This document shows, piece after piece, positions 25,119 to 33,777 of a stretch of DNA of 64,000 nt. Origin of the DNA: Paenibacillus silvae (lineage in GTDB: Bacteria; Bacillota; Bacilli; Paenibacillales; Paenibacillaceae); the NCBI RefSeq assembly GCF_014639235.1, contig NZ_BMFU01000007.1, positions 186,001 through 250,000 of the forward strand, given 5' to 3'. The position numbers and the translations under genes were made by a program. The notes under the pieces are model-generated. The model made no database searches and was not told where the DNA came from. It worked only from the letters and a program-made list of their open reading frames with translations. The stretch's first letter is position 1. Each line of letters opens with the position of its first letter.

Positions 25119-25854
25119 ACAACCAGCTCCCCTCGGCAAGCAGCACACCTGCAATCGCGATGATGAAGCTGCCTGTGATGCCTTCCTTCAGCGCCAGCAC
25201 ACCGAACAAAAGGATGAACAGCTGATACAGCCATTTCGCTCGAAGGAGCGAGCGGCGATCGTTAGGCACAGCTGGCAGGAAGAGCGAAAGAAATGCCCCC
25301 ATAATGAACCAGCTAATGTAATTCGTCCATGGTACTCCATAGAATCCGCCTGGGGACTGCCATTCCCAGAACCCTCTCGCATGAGCAACCGGGTCAAGTA
25401 CCAGATCCAGCACAATCGCCCAAAAGCCTGTCTTGAGTGCACGTACCAGCTTGCCACCCCAGGTCGATCCGCCACCGCTGATCAGCGCTGAATTGCCAAC
25501 AACGGCGATCCATGCGAACCCAAGCGTCACCGGAACACTGAACAGATGCACGCCAAAGAAGTCGGAGTACGCGTATTCGCCAAAAGGCCAGTGGGTATGT
25601 ACACCGATCCACTCTACGCCCATGCCCCCAAGCCAGATGATCAATGAAGCAATCCAGAGGTCGGGACGCAGCCACTTGACTGACTGGTCGGACAGAGCAG
25701 ATCGGTTGGATGGCTGATATATAAGGTCAAGCACGTAAAGTGCATAAAATACAAGGAATAGTCCGTTAGAGAAGGATAACACCTCGGGAACACCAATCGT
25801 AAGCATCAGGATGGCTCCAATGGTATACCACACCCAGTACACCCACTGGATCAT
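25087..25854 (-). CDS. Carotenoid biosynthesis membrane protein, CruF/DUF422-like
   Basis: A 255-residue protein with about seven hydrophobic helices. The family-like segments are GVEWIGVHTHWPFGEYAYSD, ALKTGFWAIVLDLVLDPVAH and GGFYGVPWTNYISWF. Related proteins hydrate the C-1',2' end of carotenes. Here it probably adds a tertiary hydroxyl to a C30 backbone, giving a site for the downstream glycosyltransferase. Start ATG overlaps the crtM-like stop (TGATG). Substrate is inferred from context only. Confidence 0.78.
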   Translation of the reverse strand: MIQWVYWVWYTIGAILMLTIGVPEVLSFSNGLFLVFYALYVLDLIYQPSNRSALSDQSVKWLRPDLWIASLIIWLGGMGVEWIGVHTHWPFGEYAYSDFFGVHLFSVPVTLGFAWIAVVGNSALISGGGSTWGGKLVRALKTGFWAIVLDLVLDPVAHARGFWEWQSPGGFYGVPWTNYISWFIMGAFLSLFLPAVPNDRRSLLRAKWLYQLFILLFGVLALKEGITGSFIIAIAGVLLAEGSWLYDPRRKIQSV

Positions 25855-26726
25855 CAGGATACCGCCATTCGGGAAGCTTGATAAGCCAGCATCGGGTAAC
25901 GTTTCACAATCGCACCGAGCATCTCCAGTTTCAATTCGTCGCTGACATACGCCCGTTTCGTGTACACATCATAGTCGTTACGCTCTACGGCGTGCAAAAT
26001 CGTGGAATAGAATGCTGCCGCAAGCTCGATTGAAAATGCACTCTCCACCGGATAGGTGTCCAGACGATCCATGCCGATGCGGAACCAGTTCAGCGCCGCC
26101 GACTTCATATCATCGATAATCGCAACAAACCGCTCATCCACCACGCCGTTCTCCCAATCCTGCTCGGAGTACCCGTGCTTCTCCATAATCTCCAGCGGCA
26201 CGTAGCGGCGCAATCTTGCCCGGTCCTCGCCCACATCACGAATAATGTTGACGATCTGCATGCCTTTACCGAGTGCTATCCCGTTCATCGCCACTTCTGC
26301 CCCGTTATCATTACGCAGCACAGGCAGCAGCATCTCGCCGACTGTTCCAGCTACCAGATAACAGTAGTGCTCCAGCTCCTCCATCGTGTCGTAATGGGTC
26401 TTCTTCAGGTCACTTAACTGGCCTTCCATCTGACGGAAAAAAGGGCCTTTGTCCAGATGCGGGAAGCTGCTGAACAGCCATCTCAGTGCAGGCCAGATGA
26501 AATGTCCCTCTGCCTCCTCCAGACGCTCAAACAAATCATGAATTTCATGTATCGTATATGTCGATTGCTCGGGTTCATCCACACTGTCGTCAATCATGCG
26601 GCAAAAGGCATAGATCACATATACCGCCTCGCGGCGCGGACTTGGCAGCCCTTTGAAGGCCTGATAAAAAGACGAGGAGCCCTTCTGCATCAACTCTTCA
26701 CATCTGCTCAATATTGCTTCATTCAT
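25854..26726 (-). CDS. Squalene/phytoene synthase family protein (CrtM-like)
   Basis: A 290-residue head-to-head prenyl synthase. The two aspartate-rich motifs are MIDDSVDEPE (residues 44-53) and NIIRDVGEDRARLRRYVP, which bind Mg2+-diphosphate. It condenses two farnesyl-PP (to dehydrosqualene) or two geranylgeranyl-PP (to phytoene). Chain length cannot be read directly. Company with CrtN- and CrtP-like enzymes points to the C30 route. It overlaps the preceding desaturase by 4 bp (ATGA) and the following CruF-like gene by 1 bp. Confidence 0.88.
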   Translation of the reverse strand: MNEAILSRCEELMQKGSSSFYQAFKGLPSPRREAVYVIYAFCRMIDDSVDEPEQSTYTIHEIHDLFERLEEAEGHFIWPALRWLFSSFPHLDKGPFFRQMEGQLSDLKKTHYDTMEELEHYCYLVAGTVGEMLLPVLRNDNGAEVAMNGIALGKGMQIVNIIRDVGEDRARLRRYVPLEIMEKHGYSEQDWENGVVDERFVAIIDDMKSAALNWFRIGMDRLDTYPVESAFSIELAAAFYSTILHAVERNDYDVYTKRAYVSDELKLEMLGAIVKRYPMLAYQASRMAVS

Positions 26727-28186
26727 TTTCCCATCTCCTTCATGAGTTGATTGACAGCCATTCGTGCGCCTTGCATAACGATAGGCACGCCGCCACCTGG
26801 ATGCACCGATGCACCGGCAGCGTATAAGCCTCTGATCTGCGGAAACGGCTTGGGCTGCGGACGGTATACACCCGACTGAAACAGCACAGGTGCAATGCCA
26901 AAGCTTCCACCGCCATACAGACCGTCACGCGCTGCGTCAGCAGGGGTCCGTACCTTTTTCCACTGTAACGCTGCACGAAGTCCCGGGAATCCCCGCTGCT
27001 CCGCCTCCTCCAGCACACGATCTGCCAGCGCCTCGCTCTGCTCTTCCCAGTTCACGCCTTCAGCATCCGGCACAGGGATGAGAAAATACAGCACACTCTG
27101 CCCTGAAGGAGCAGCCGAATCATCCACCGCAACCGGGTTGAACACATAGAACGAAGGATGTGCCGGAATACGCCGCTGCTTGAATACTTCCTTGAGACTT
27201 CCATCCAGACTTGGAGGCAGGAAAAACTGGTGTGTCACCGCATCCTCCCAGCGTTTATCTACCCCAGCGTAGACCAGCACACAACCGGAAGAAGGACGAT
27301 AGGCCTTTCGTCTGCCAGCTGCTTGAGGTGTCTGCCTCAATAGATCGTTCACATGGGGGAAATCCCCATTATAGATCACAGCATCCACATTTTCTGCGCC
27401 ATCTGCCGTTTCTATACCTGTGCACACGCCACCTTCGATCATCAGGCCGGTAACTTCCGTCTGCAGCTTGATTCTGCCGCCGCGCGAGAGCAGCTCCTGT
27501 TCCAGAATAGCGGGCAAAGCGGCATAACCGCCCTTCACCATCCAGATGCCATACTCGTGCTCCGCATAGGGAAGCAAGGAATAGATACCGGGAGTACCGA
27601 AGGGTGATCCGCCGATATACAGGCTTTGCAGCGAATACGCATCGAGCAGTTCTTCATGTTCAAAATAATCCCCTACCGCCTTGCGCACACTTTTGTGTGC
27701 CCGCAGTCTGCCCATGAGGGACATGAGCGAAGGGGTGAAGAAATCCCTTTTGCGTGGAAACATCTGTTCCAGAAACGCCGCGCGACCTGCAGGAAACAGG
27801 GTGTCCATATCCTTCATAAACCGGTTGAATCCATGGCCCTCGCCGGGGAACAGCCGTTCAATCTCTGCCGTTTGCTGATCACGGTCCGTCATCTTGGTCA
27901 TGACTCGTCCGCTGTGATAGTGCACCCGGTATAAGGGGTCACAGCGCAGAAGCTCAATCTTGGAGCGGTCCACACCCGCCTCTTCGAGAATGCCTAACAG
28001 CATCTCCGGCAGCAGTACAATCGTCGGACCCTGATCAATGCGGTAATCGCCTTCCTGTTCAAAAGCAATTCGTCCGCCCACACGGGAACCCCGTTCGTAT
28101 ACCGTAACATCCCATCCCTGACGGTTAAGCAGCAGCGCGGAGGTCAGCCCGCCAATCCCTGCCCCCACAATTGCCGCCCGCTTCAT
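26723..28186 (-). CDS. CrtI/CrtN-type carotenoid desaturase 2
   Basis: A 487-residue FAD amine-oxidase-type flavoprotein. The N-terminal Rossmann motif is AAIVGAGIGGLTSALLLNRQGWDV, followed by GGRIA and DQGPTIVLLP. The C-terminal FAD contact is LYAAGASVHPGGGVPIVMQGAR. It is clearly paralogous to the two other CrtI-like proteins of the operon. It may perform part of the desaturation series or act as an oxidase or isomerase on an intermediate. The ATG overlaps the previous gene's TGA by 4 bp, so translation is coupled. Confidence 0.83.
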   Translation of the reverse strand: MKRAAIVGAGIGGLTSALLLNRQGWDVTVYERGSRVGGRIAFEQEGDYRIDQGPTIVLLPEMLLGILEEAGVDRSKIELLRCDPLYRVHYHSGRVMTKMTDRDQQTAEIERLFPGEGHGFNRFMKDMDTLFPAGRAAFLEQMFPRKRDFFTPSLMSLMGRLRAHKSVRKAVGDYFEHEELLDAYSLQSLYIGGSPFGTPGIYSLLPYAEHEYGIWMVKGGYAALPAILEQELLSRGGRIKLQTEVTGLMIEGGVCTGIETADGAENVDAVIYNGDFPHVNDLLRQTPQAAGRRKAYRPSSGCVLVYAGVDKRWEDAVTHQFFLPPSLDGSLKEVFKQRRIPAHPSFYVFNPVAVDDSAAPSGQSVLYFLIPVPDAEGVNWEEQSEALADRVLEEAEQRGFPGLRAALQWKKVRTPADAARDGLYGGGSFGIAPVLFQSGVYRPQPKPFPQIRGLYAAGASVHPGGGVPIVMQGARMAVNQLMKEMGK

Positions 28187-29733
28187 GAGTGCCCTCCGAC
28201 TTCCGCCGTCTGCACATAGGATGAAGGCTTAGTATGTCTGCGTGCATCCTCTTCCTGAATGAGTCTGACACTGATGCGGGCCGATTCAAAAATCGTCGGT
28301 AAACCGCTGCCCGGATGTGTACCTCCACCCACCAGCCATACACGTTCCAATTCCTCGAACTGGTTATGCGGCCTCAGGTACATCATCTGACCCAGATTAT
28401 GAGCCATGTTGAAGGTTGCACCGCGGTATACATCCAGCTCATTCTGCCAATCCAGCGGCGTAAACAGCTTGCATTCTTCAATGCGGCCACGGATATCAGC
28501 CAGCTCTGGAATCGCTTCGAGCCGCTTCAGCATCGCTTCCTGCACTTTCGATCGTTCGGCCTCCCAGTCAATGTCTCCCGTGAGGTTTGGGGTTGGCATC
28601 AGCACATAAAGTGCAGATTTTCCTGACGGTGCGAGTGTCGGATCAAGTCTGGATGGGTTATGAACATATAGAGACGGGTCTGCAGACAGTATTTTGTGCT
28701 TTGTAATCTCGTCTACATTAACCCGGTAATCCTCTGGAAAATAAATCGAGTGATGCGGCAGGTCAATCTCGCCATCTACACCCAGATAGAGCATGGCTGT
28801 GGAGCAGGAATATTTTTTCCGTTTCATTTTCTCAGGGGTGTACTTCTTCAGTACGCCAGGTTCAAACAAATGGTTCACTGCATGGGCAAAATCGGCGTTA
28901 ACTACAACATGATCGGCTTCAATCCGTTCGCCGTTCTCCAGCAGCACACCTTCAGCCCGGCCATTGCGAACAATAACCTGCTTCACAGGTGTAGCGGTGT
29001 GAATCCGTCCGCCATATTCTTCAACGACATCCGCCATGGCCTGGAATACACGATTCACGCCGCCGATCGGATGGAACAATCCGTATTGGTGCTCGATAAA
29101 CGACAGAATCGTAAACGTGCCCGGACAATCCCAAGCGGACATGCCCAAATATTTGGACTGGAATGTAAATGCCCAGCGCAGGCGTTCATCGGTAAAGTAG
29201 CGGGAAAGAATGCCGTAAACCGTATTATTTATATCAAGCTTGGGTAGTGCGGTGATCGCATCTTTGCGCAAATAATCGGTCAGCTTGCCAAACGGACGGC
29301 GGAGCAGCGGCATCACTTTGCCAAATTTCACTTCCTCGTCTCGCATGTACCGTAGATAATTCTCTTCATTACCAGGAAAAAGCTCCTTGATCTGTGCTGC
29401 TGTCTCTTCGCGATTCCGTGAAGGCTTGAATACCTTGTCTCCAAAGTTCAAAGCGTACAGCGGGGTCAGTTCCTTCATATCCACATAATCCGACAGCTTG
29501 CGTCCGACCACATCGAACATTTCTTCAATTAACTGAGGCATCATCAGAAACGTAGCCCCGCGGTCAAACTTGTATTCACCCAGCTCCAGACGGGAAGAAC
29601 GTCCCCCAATGGCTGGCTGCTTCTCGTAAACATTGACCTCATATCCCTGACCAGACAATAACATGGCTGCGGCAAGCCCGCCTGGACCTGCGCCAATGAC
29701 AGCTGCACGCTTGCGTTGTTGATTCGGTATCAT
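28183..29733 (-). CDS. CrtI/CrtN-type carotenoid desaturase 1, first gene of the crt operon
   Basis: A 516-residue FAD enzyme, with AAVIGAGPGGLAAAMLLSGQGY, GGRSSRLELG and FDRGATFLMMP at the N terminus and WLVGGGTHPGSGLPTIFESAR at the C terminus. This last motif, with PGSGLPT and ESAR, matches true phytoene/dehydrosqualene desaturases best of the three. I chose ATG 29733, which has AAAGGTG 6 nt upstream, over a GTG three codons earlier. Upstream lies a three-repeat CarH-type operator at 29831-29863, suggesting light control of the whole operon. Confidence 0.87.
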   Translation of the reverse strand: MIPNQQRKRAAVIGAGPGGLAAAMLLSGQGYEVNVYEKQPAIGGRSSRLELGEYKFDRGATFLMMPQLIEEMFDVVGRKLSDYVDMKELTPLYALNFGDKVFKPSRNREETAAQIKELFPGNEENYLRYMRDEEVKFGKVMPLLRRPFGKLTDYLRKDAITALPKLDINNTVYGILSRYFTDERLRWAFTFQSKYLGMSAWDCPGTFTILSFIEHQYGLFHPIGGVNRVFQAMADVVEEYGGRIHTATPVKQVIVRNGRAEGVLLENGERIEADHVVVNADFAHAVNHLFEPGVLKKYTPEKMKRKKYSCSTAMLYLGVDGEIDLPHHSIYFPEDYRVNVDEITKHKILSADPSLYVHNPSRLDPTLAPSGKSALYVLMPTPNLTGDIDWEAERSKVQEAMLKRLEAIPELADIRGRIEECKLFTPLDWQNELDVYRGATFNMAHNLGQMMYLRPHNQFEELERVWLVGGGTHPGSGLPTIFESARISVRLIQEEDARRHTKPSSYVQTAEVGGHS

Positions 29734-29830
29734 GCCACTCACCTTTCTATGTAGGGGAACCTCTAGTTCTCGAGCCCCTAACCTACTATTAAACTGTGAA
29801 GAAACACTTTAATCGGATAAACCGAAAAAC

Positions 29831-29863
29831 ATTATACAAATGTAGTACAAATATTATACGACA
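29831..29863 (-). promoter_or_regulatory. CarH-type operator upstream of the crt operon: three 11-bp direct repeats
   Basis: On the plus strand TACA or TACG cores occur at 29835, 29846 and 29857, exactly 11 bp apart, each in an nnTnTACAnnn-like frame (middle copy has A at position 3). Tandem 11-bp nnTnTACAnnn repeats are the known binding pattern of CarH tetramers. TATAAT sequences on the minus strand overlap repeats 1 and 3, so binding would block the crt promoter. A good -35 is not evident. Confidence 0.72.
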
Positions 29864-29927
29864 AGTAAAACATAAAATGACCGATGGGTCAAATTAATGT
29901 TCTTTTTCAATGATTACACAGCAAAAA

Positions 29928-29956
29928 ACATCCCTTGATCATTAGATCAAAGGATG
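29928..29956 (-). terminator. Terminator after the carH-type gene
   Basis: ACATCC..TTGATC pairs with GATCAA..GGATGT around ATTA, followed on the minus strand by TTTTTT. It separates carH transcription from the crt operon. Confidence 0.85.
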
Positions 29957-30062
29957 TCCGCTATACATGAATCTATTCTTTTCATTTTCGTTTTATGTTG
30001 AATGCGTGTAGAGAGTGTCCCCTGTCTGTTCGCCGGGTGACAGCTCGCGGCTGTTCTGCAAG

Positions 30063-30974
30063 CTATCCTGTAAAATACTCGCGTTCAATCCATGACTGCC
30101 AGTCTCCTGAATCTTCAGGCATAATCCACTCCGGGTATCGTGCATGCTCCGCACGTTCGAACCCTTTGCCACCCAGGACAAATCGCACATGAGGAAACTC
30201 CTCGCGAATCCGGTCGATCAGCCGATCACAGGTATCCACCAGTCCAGAGCTGGTAATGGACAGACAAACCAGCTTGATCTTCTGCTCGCGAATAATCGGG
30301 AACACACCGTCCTCCGGTGTATTGGCGCCAAGATACAGCACTTCAGCTCCATTTTTGCGCATAAACAAAGAAAAGAGCAGCAAACCGACCTGATGGTGCT
30401 CCCCTTCCGGGCACATGGCCAGAACTTTGGGCAGATGCGGATAGATCGGGAACAGATGGAAAAACTGATAAAAACGCTGGGAGATCAGCTGCGTCATGAA
30501 ATGCTCCTGTGCTACCGTTGCACGCCCTTCCTCCCATGCGTCTCCGACCCGGACCAGGATGGGTACGAGCACATGATAGAACATGCTGTCGTATCCGTAC
30601 ATCGTGAATCCAAAATCAATCAAACCGTTGGCACGCTCGCCCTGAAAATGATAAAGAGAATCATAAATCTGATCGGTCATATGTTCATATGCCTCTTCAG
30701 CATTAGGTACTGGAGGCGCTGCAGGCATAGGAATAACAGCTTTAGACCTGCTTTCTTTCTTTTCCTTCAACATGCGTACGGCCTCGGAGATGCTGGTCTG
30801 ATGCTGATCAATCTGCTGCTTCAGCCAGCGCAGGTCAGCAACATGCTCTTCCGTGTACATGCGGTAACCCGACTCTGTCCGCTCAGGGGTGACTGCATTA
30901 TACCGATTTTCCCAAGCCCGGAGCGTGACCGCCTGAATGCCAAGCATAGCAGCGACTTGTTTGATGGAATACAC
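30063..30974 (-). CDS. carH: B12-dependent MerR-family photoreceptor repressor (CarH/LitR-like)
   Basis: A 303-residue cytoplasmic regulator. The MerR HTH is at residues 2-70 (SIKQVAAMLGIQAVTLRAWENRY). A helical cobalamin cap carries the Wx9EH motif (W147, E157, H158). The B12-binding Rossmann domain has GEHHQVG (E192, H194 as lower axial ligand, G197) and VLYLGANTP. In this family the AdoCbl-bound tetramer represses carotenoid genes in the dark and falls apart in light. The residue after W147 is Glu148, where Thermus CarH has the histidine that captures cobalt after illumination (from memory). Start is GTG. Its own promoter carries a matching operator. Confidence 0.9.
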   Translation of the reverse strand: MYSIKQVAAMLGIQAVTLRAWENRYNAVTPERTESGYRMYTEEHVADLRWLKQQIDQHQTSISEAVRMLKEKKESRSKAVIPMPAAPPVPNAEEAYEHMTDQIYDSLYHFQGERANGLIDFGFTMYGYDSMFYHVLVPILVRVGDAWEEGRATVAQEHFMTQLISQRFYQFFHLFPIYPHLPKVLAMCPEGEHHQVGLLLFSLFMRKNGAEVLYLGANTPEDGVFPIIREQKIKLVCLSITSSGLVDTCDRLIDRIREEFPHVRFVLGGKGFERAEHARYPEWIMPEDSGDWQSWIEREYFTG

Positions 30975-31001
30975 ATGATTACCTACTTTCTCTCCATGAA
31001 C

Positions 31002-31052
31002 GTTCTACAAAAATAATACACTCATTATACACAACGACTTTGCACCTGTCGA
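31002..31052 (-). promoter_or_regulatory. carH promoter with three 11-bp CarH-type repeats (autoregulation)
   Basis: On the plus strand TACA cores lie at 31006, 31017 and 31028, again exactly 11 bp apart, in the frames gttcTACAaaa, ataaTACActc and attaTACAcaa. On the minus strand TCGACA (31047-31052), a 17-bp spacer and TATAAT (31024-31029) form a good sigmaA promoter whose -10 lies in the third repeat. It is 28 bp before the GTG of carH and may also affect the divergent PLD-like gene. Confidence 0.75.
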
Positions 31053-31176
31053 TTAACGCGCTCCATCTCATCCTGCTGCACCTCTCGTGAGCATTCTTAC
31101 ACATCTCCTGCGTCAACATCGTCATACGTGTGGTAATATACGTCATTCAGCAAGCAAAGAAGGGAGGCATCCATCA

Positions 31177-32709
31177 TTGGTTTCATCGCGCCGCAGCATC
31201 TCGGAGCAGCATTCTTCACAACGCAAATTTCCTTACATACGAACAGCTATTGCGCTGCTTATTTTATGGCTCATTGCCGTAATGATCTATCAGACCTACA
31301 AGCCGCTGCCGCCAGGTATTTCATACGCAAGTCAGGAGTATCGGGTACAGAACGTGCAGTTTCTGAACGATCTGACCTATCCTTCCTCGGATGGGCAGAT
31401 GCAGCATGAACAGCAGATTTTCCAGCGTATGCTTCAGGTCGTGAAGGATGCGGAGCAGTTTGTCGTCGTAGATATGTTTCTGTTCAACAACTATCAGCAT
31501 AAGGGGCAGCATTTTCCACCAGTCAGCCAGCAGTTCACCGATACCCTCATCGCCAAAAAAACAAACAATCCGGATATGAGTATCTGGTTCATTACCGATG
31601 AAGTGAATACCAACTATAACGCTGCGCCTAATCCACTGCTGGAGCAGATGAAACAGGCGGGTATCCATGTCGTCATCACGAACCTTGATCCGCTGCGCGA
31701 TTCTACACCGGTGTATTCTGCGGTCTGGCGTACCTTCTTCCAATGGTTCGGACAATCCGGGAAAGGCTGGATTCCAAATCTGATGGCAACTGATGGCCCG
31801 GATGTTACGCTCCGCTCCTATCTTAAACTGCTGAATGTGAAGGCCAATCACCGCAAAGTGGTTGCCAGCGAGAAAACCGCCATCGTCTCCTCAGGCAACA
31901 TTCACGATGCCAGCGCTTATCATTCCAACATCGGTTTCGAGGTAACCGGACCGGTCATCGGGGATATTATTCAAGCGGAGCAAGCCGTTGTGGATATGTC
32001 TGGTGGGGGACAGCTGCCTGTATATGATGCTTCAGCGCAGACCTCCTCTTCCTCTTTCTCTTCTGACTCCTCTCCATTCTCCGAGGCAGCAAAGGAAAGT
32101 GAAAGTGAAGGGCCGATTCGTCTGCGATATTTAACCGAGGGTAAAGTCAATGATGCGCTGCTCTATGAGATCAATCAGACTGGCAAAGGCGATACGTTAT
32201 GGATGGGCATGTTCTACATCGCTTCACCCAAAGTGCTGGAGGCGTTGCTGGATGCATCGAAGCGAGGCACAGACATTCGGCTCGTGCTTGATCCAAACGA
32301 AAATGCGTTTGGTCAAGAGAAGATTGGCATTCCCAATCGCCCTGTAGCTGCGGAGCTGCATGACAAATCCAGTGGCAGTATTCAGGTTCGCTGGTATAAC
32401 ACCACCAAGGAGCAGTACCATACCAAGATGATCTACATCGCCAAAGCGACTGGAGATCATATCGTCATAGGCGGTTCAACCAACTTCACTCCCCGGAATC
32501 TGAATGACTACAATCTGGAGAATGATATGTGGATTGCCGCACCGGCAGACGCTGCCTTCACGATTGATGTTGCTGATTATTTCAAACGGATATGGGTGAA
32601 CGAGGATGCAACGTTTACATTGAATCTGGAGGAGTTTCAGGAGAACACTACTTTTCTGAAAGGCATCCTGTACAAACTTCAGCTTATTCTAGGTTTTACT
32701 ACATTTTGA
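31177..32709 (+). CDS. Phospholipase D-like membrane-anchored protein
   Basis: About 510 residues. A single N-terminal transmembrane helix (residues about 18-38, IALLILWLIAVMIYQTY) is followed by two PLD-like halves. HKD-type motifs are NHRKVVASE in the first half and YHTKMIYIA followed by GGSTNFTPRN in the second. The usual Asp of HxKxxxxD is Glu in the first and Ala in the second, so catalysis is uncertain. A Ser-rich linker (SSSSFSSDSS) joins the halves. I chose TTG at 31177 because AGGGAGG lies 9 nt upstream; an upstream GTG at 31087 lacks a site. It is divergent from carH and shares its regulatory gap. Confidence 0.8.
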   Translation: MVSSRRSISEQHSSQRKFPYIRTAIALLILWLIAVMIYQTYKPLPPGISYASQEYRVQNVQFLNDLTYPSSDGQMQHEQQIFQRMLQVVKDAEQFVVVDMFLFNNYQHKGQHFPPVSQQFTDTLIAKKTNNPDMSIWFITDEVNTNYNAAPNPLLEQMKQAGIHVVITNLDPLRDSTPVYSAVWRTFFQWFGQSGKGWIPNLMATDGPDVTLRSYLKLLNVKANHRKVVASEKTAIVSSGNIHDASAYHSNIGFEVTGPVIGDIIQAEQAVVDMSGGGQLPVYDASAQTSSSSFSSDSSPFSEAAKESESEGPIRLRYLTEGKVNDALLYEINQTGKGDTLWMGMFYIASPKVLEALLDASKRGTDIRLVLDPNENAFGQEKIGIPNRPVAAELHDKSSGSIQVRWYNTTKEQYHTKMIYIAKATGDHIVIGGSTNFTPRNLNDYNLENDMWIAAPADAAFTIDVADYFKRIWVNEDATFTLNLEEFQENTTFLKGILYKLQLILGFTTF

Positions 32710-32855
32710 GTTGTGCATTTTTGAGCTTAGCTTTAATACTCGCTTTGAGCTGTGCATTGTTAAATGAAGGGTTGTTTCACGGACACTCCGATGACAGAAC
32801 AACCAGTCTAAATTATTTCAGCCTCTTATAGTGAGTTTTGTATATAACATGTATC

Positions 32856-33024
32856 GACTTCAGAACACATCAATATCAGTGACTTTAGGTCATAACAATA
32901 ACAACAACTTCAGATCACAAACAGCTACTTCAAATCACAACAGTAGCAGCTACTTCTGGTCAAAACATTAATAACAACTTCAGGTCAAAATATTAATAGC
33001 AACTCCAGGTCAAAACATTAAGCA
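32856..33024. repeat. Degenerate tandem repeat, about seven units of 20-26 bp
   Basis: Units like AACTTCAGGTCAAAACATTA recur from 32856 to 33024, the last three being most alike. Nothing coding is visible in 32710-33096; this array occupies most of the gap before the TetR promoter. Confidence 0.75.
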
Positions 33025-33096
33025 AATACCTTATTAAAACCGTATGTAGTATACATCCGTCTGCTTTCTTCAATTGCGGCGGGTGTATTTTTTATC

Positions 33097-33144
33097 TTGA
33101 CAGAGGATGAAATGTGTGAAAAGATGTTCCCTAACGATCGTTAG
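33097..33144 (+). promoter_or_regulatory. Promoter and palindromic operator of the TetR-SMR operon
   Basis: TTGACA at 33097-33102 is followed by a weak -10 region, then a perfect 14-bp palindrome CTAACGATCGTTAG at 33131-33144, 13 bp before the tetR ATG. Its position suits autorepression by the TetR protein. Notably CTAACGAT is also the terminal motif of the 195-bp repeats. Confidence 0.65.
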
Positions 33145-33157
33145 GAAGGTGAACACA

Positions 33158-33772
33158 ATGACTGCTCATTCCATTCGGGATGCGGCCCTTTATCATTTTG
33201 CCAGAGACGGCTATGAAGGGGCTTCATTAAGAGCGATAGCTGATGAGGTTGGAATCAAGAAACCGTCGATATATGCGCATTTCAGTGGGAAAGAGGACTT
33301 GTTCATGCGCACGCTTGAGTATGCATTTGATGAGGTACGGCGTCATACGTTGGAGTATTTCCGCGATCAAAACCATCTGCCGCTGGAAGAGCGTCTACGG
33401 GGATTGCTGACCTGGTTTGAGCAGGAGTATCAGGCTCATGCTTCTGCCAGATTGATGCTGCGTAACTGTTATTATCCGCCGCCTGATCTGTACAGCCAGG
33501 TCATGGATCTGGTTTATCCTTTTCTGGATGGCATGGAGCGTGCATTGTCCAGGCTGTTGCAGCGAGCGATCCGCGAAGAAGATGTTCCGCCGCTTCCCGC
33601 CGAGCAGGCAGCGATTGCATTTATGACCTTTCTCGATGGCATTACGGTCGAGATCATATACGGAAGCTCGCGCCGTTACAAGCGAAGACTGGATGCTGCA
33701 TGGCCTGTCTTTTGGTATGGCGTAAGAAGCTTGAATGAAGTGGCACGTTCTGCTGTGCCAGAAGGAGATTGA
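33158..33772 (+). CDS. TetR/AcrR family repressor of the SMR efflux operon
   Basis: A 204-residue regulator. The N-terminal HTH is SLRAIADEVGIKKPSIYAHFSGKEDLF (key segment at residues about 25-50); the rest is a helical ligand domain. GGAAGGTG lies 6 nt before the ATG at 33158. The paired SMR genes follow with 5 bp between stop and ATG, so it almost surely controls them, probably in response to quaternary ammonium or other cationic compounds. A palindrome at 33131-33144 is the likely operator. Confidence 0.88.
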   Translation: MTAHSIRDAALYHFARDGYEGASLRAIADEVGIKKPSIYAHFSGKEDLFMRTLEYAFDEVRRHTLEYFRDQNHLPLEERLRGLLTWFEQEYQAHASARLMLRNCYYPPPDLYSQVMDLVYPFLDGMERALSRLLQRAIREEDVPPLPAEQAAIAFMTFLDGITVEIIYGSSRRYKRRLDAAWPVFWYGVRSLNEVARSAVPEGD

Positions 33773-33777
33773 ACATC

